Shown here piece after piece: positions 37,973 to 40,032 of a stretch of DNA of 40,032 nt. Position numbers and translations under genes: made by a program. This stretch comes from Ceratorhiza oryzae-sativae. Taxonomy: Eukaryota; Basidiomycota; Agaricomycetes; Cantharellales; Ceratobasidiaceae. The stretch's first letter is position 1; each line of letters begins with the position of its first letter. Under the pieces are notes generated by a model. That model was not told where the DNA came from. It searched no databases and worked only from the letters and a program-made list of their open reading frames with translations. The stretch is from the NCBI GenBank assembly GCA_030998015.1, contig JARWMV010000133.1, forward strand, positions 1 through 40,032, written 5' to 3'.

Positions 37973-38219
37973 CCCGTGCACGCCTGCGAACGCCTTGGCT
38001 TAAGCCAAGCAAGCTTGGCTCATATTGACCTTAAGGTCAATAATCAAGCCAAGGCGGCCCTGGCGTGCGCGCGGCGTCTGATTCCGAGGTACCCTGGAAC
38101 TTAAAGTTCCAGGGTACCTCGCAATACCTCGCCGCGAACGCGGCCTCGATAACCATACCCCTCGGGTCAACAGCATGTATTTATATATAAATACAATGCT
38201 GGTTGACCCTAAGCGGGGG
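37973..38219 (+). repeat. B element with direct repeats TATGA
   Basis: TATGA at 37968-37972 and 38220-38224, in the spacer upstream of rps3. Confidence 0.95.
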
Positions 38220-38224
38220 TATGA

Positions 38225-38930
38225 TACAAAAACGACCTCTACTGAGGGACCTAATCACAAGATGGTGGCGTGTCCTCTAGCTGAAATTGTTGCACGTACG
38301 TGCAACAACTTCACGCTTGAGGCGGAACTACCCACCTACCGATTAATAAGGGGGATACCGTTTTCATTTTTCGGGCGGTTTGAAAAATATAAATTTCGGA
38401 GAACGGAGAAAATAAAATAAGGCTAATTTGAAGAAATAGTTCCTGGCACTAAGATCGCCGTACTTAGTACGGGCTTTACTGCCCGCGCTGAGCCAACTTT
38501 CACAGCAGATGGATCGTCTTATCATTGATCGACCCTATGGCCGAAATCCTAGGATTTCGGCAGGGTAAAGTACCAGAATAAATCGTCCTGGCCAGAGATC
38601 TCAGGCGAAGCGATTTTGGGTTAAGAAATGTCAACAACATTTCTATACACGGGGTTAATAGCAATTTATTTTTCGCTAATACTCTTTTCTTGCCACGCGC
38701 TGTGTGCGCGCCTAAAAGTGAAGCGTGCACTAGTGCAAACTGCTATTTTGGCAGAAAAAAGTACTGCGGTTAAAGTTATAATTTTATTTTACTCTAACTT
38801 CTCTTTTATGATATTTTATCGGTACTTTGTACTAGTTTATGATGACGAATTTTGACTGAGCCCTTCGAGGCTGAAGTAAAAAACGTTTCGGAAATCCCCT
38901 CTGGTAAATTTTTAATCAAGATAATTTACG
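38225..38930. other. spacer between tRNA-Met and rps3 repeats
   Basis: No gene recognised. A G-type hairpin TTGTTGCACGTACGTGCAAC lies at 38286-38308. Stems CGTACTTAGTACGG (38459), CCGAAATCCTAGGATTTCGG (38540-38560) and GCGCGCACAC are seen. The plus-strand frame 38628-38855 has hydrophobic stretches but no recognisable family. Confidence 0.5.
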
Positions 38931-39003
38931 AGCCGAAAAAAGGAATTGAACCCTTATTACACCGACATGAGCGATGAGTTTTAACCACTTAAACTATTTC
39001 AGC
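38931..39003 (-). tRNA. trnM: tRNA-Met (CAT)
   Basis: A 73-nt cloverleaf folds by eye: acceptor GCTGAAA/TTTCGGC, D stem GTTT/AAAC, anticodon stem CATCG/CGGTG with loop CTCATGT (anticodon CAT), T stem AAGGG/CCTTT with loop TTCAATT. The discriminator base is T and CCA is not encoded. It could be initiator or elongator Met, or a lysidine-modified Ile; the anticodon alone cannot tell. Confidence 0.88.
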
Positions 39004-40032
39004 TATTTTAAGGTTTTGTTTCAAGAGGTGAAATATCAGGATCCCTGTAAATCTAATATGACCCGTTCTCGGCGAGATAGCGGGCGTCTGATTCCGAGGT
39101 ACCCTGGAACTTAAAGTTCCAGGGTACCTCGCAATACCTCGCCGCGAACGCGGCCTCGAGATCCATACCCACGGGGGATAGTACGCCGGAATCTTCCTTC
39201 CCGTGGGGTTAGGGACCGTCGCTCCGCTCGGGCCCATACCCCAAGCCCGAGGCGGCCCCTCTGGCCGCGAGCCCGCGCACGCCAGGGCCGCAGCTTATCC
39301 TCTAGCTAGGGGACGGGTCGGGAATCCCTCAGGCATACTGTTGCTCTTTAATATCTACTGAGCAATTTCACCGCTCTAAAGATAGCCATACGCTGCAGTG
39401 TTCCTCCTCTTCCCTTTCAGCATCTACCCCCCAAACAATGCAGCGCAAGCTGCATATGTTTGGGGTCAGATGCCACTCAAACATGTGCAGCTACGCTGCA
39501 TTGTTTGAGGGGCATCCGCCCCCCAATAAGGTAATGGCCCCCCCCCCAATACGTTTGTGACGCATTGGGAGGCCATTGCCTTATTGGGGGTCACCTGCGT
39601 CTGTGGTCGTGTTCCAGGAACACGGCCGCAGACGGGAAGAGCCCGCGGCAGTAAGACTGGGGCTGGACCTTAGACCAGCATCAGTCCAAATTTCACAATA
39701 TCAGGGGGCATACGGTGGAATAATTGACGGAAGTTGATCTGGTCAGACCAACTGACTTTTTTGCAGACGTCAATTTTCCATCGGCGGGGACTGCCCCCTG
39801 TCGTGCATTAAAACATACCACGACAGTGTAAGTCATGAAAAACATTTGGTTTAAATTTTACCCGTCCTCGATGGGACGGCCGCCCGGCCGAGATAGCGGG
39901 ATCGCTGCGAAGCTGCCTCGTAGACCGGGTAACAACTATGGCGAAATCTTAAATTTGCCGCCTCTAAACTTTGATGGGCGGCATCCAGTGCCGTCCTAAC
40001 CATACCCCGCCAATCGATGTAGATTTGCCTTC
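39004..40032. other. repeat mosaic upstream of tRNA-Met
   Basis: A B-core piece (39085-39150), inverted pieces of the 314-bp repeat (39190-39290), a partial forward copy (39408-39466), the 175-bp repeat (39466-39640), then 39656-39840 with CTGGACCTTAGACCAGCATC, which is the reverse complement of 7430-7453, and a CTGTCGTG/CACGACAG hairpin like that at 29183. The window ends inside an E-type element (AATCGATGTAGATTTGCCTT). Confidence 0.6.
39466..39640. repeat. 175-bp repeat, pair with 15704-15878
   Basis: Second copy, following a partial copy of the 314-bp repeat. It lies upstream of the tRNA gene. Confidence 0.9.

Noticed and set aside
38628..38855. Hydrophobic plus-strand frame near tRNA-Met
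   Set aside because: Hydrophobicity is common in AT-rich random sequence; no conserved motif seen.
1..40032. Nuclear, plant mitochondrial or bacterial origin
   Set aside because: Intron-rich cox3/nad2-nad3/rps3 with LAGLIDADG and GIY-YIG genes, TGA as W, and the rps3 type fit fungal mitochondria; I saw no plant-type group II introns or bacterial operons.

Overview
The window looks like part of a large, repeat-inflated fungal mitochondrial genome, most likely from a basidiomycete. All recognised protein genes are on the minus strand: cox3, nad3, nad2 (directly upstream of nad3, a common fungal order) and rps3. They are split by group I introns that carry LAGLIDADG or GIY-YIG homing endonuclease genes (HEGs). 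TGA is read as tryptophan at three conserved HEG positions, which fits genetic code 4. The species cannot be named. Repeat-swollen genomes are known from Rhizoctonia-type fungi, but that is only a guess.

Layout from high to low coordinates: 39004-40032 is repeat mosaic; 38931-39003 is a tRNA-Met (CAT); 37367-30003 is rps3 (3 exons, 2 introns, one HEG lodged inside another in intron 1); 30002-28508 is repeats; 28507-21395 is nad2 (3 exons, 531 aa); 21392 starts nad3, whose frame runs on into a GIY-YIG endonuclease ending at 18592; a second, diverged, 5'-truncated nad3 with its own decayed GIY-YIG gene follows down to about 16640; 16600-14000 is repeat mosaic; 13991-1190 is cox3 (5 exons, 269 aa, 4 introns) with a second broken copy of exon 1 inside intron 1. 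Exon lengths of cox3 (219+228+193+111+59) and nad2 (655+587+354) sum to whole codons with all splice sites of the group I form U at the exon end and G at the intron end.

The main feature is a set of GC-rich, palindromic, modular elements (called here families A-J) that fill introns, HEGs and spacers: about 20 copies of A (222, 215 or 172 bp), 12 of B, 6 of C, 9 full copies of D (98-99 bp), and many of E-H. They insert into one another, often at hairpin tips. Several B and F copies are flanked by perfect 5-bp direct repeats. At more than a dozen sites, removing the element plus one repeat copy restores an intact HEG reading frame. None is found in a functional exon of cox3, nad2, nad3 or rps3; the only exon-like sequence hit is the defunct cox3 exon-1 copy. 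They resemble yeast mitochondrial GC clusters and Allomyces double-hairpin elements, but the size, nesting and HEG-shredding here are striking.

A second theme is gene-end capture: mobile endonuclease cassettes carrying part of the host gene have left displaced gene pieces behind them (nad3, cox3 exon 1, and an HEG remnant after cox3).
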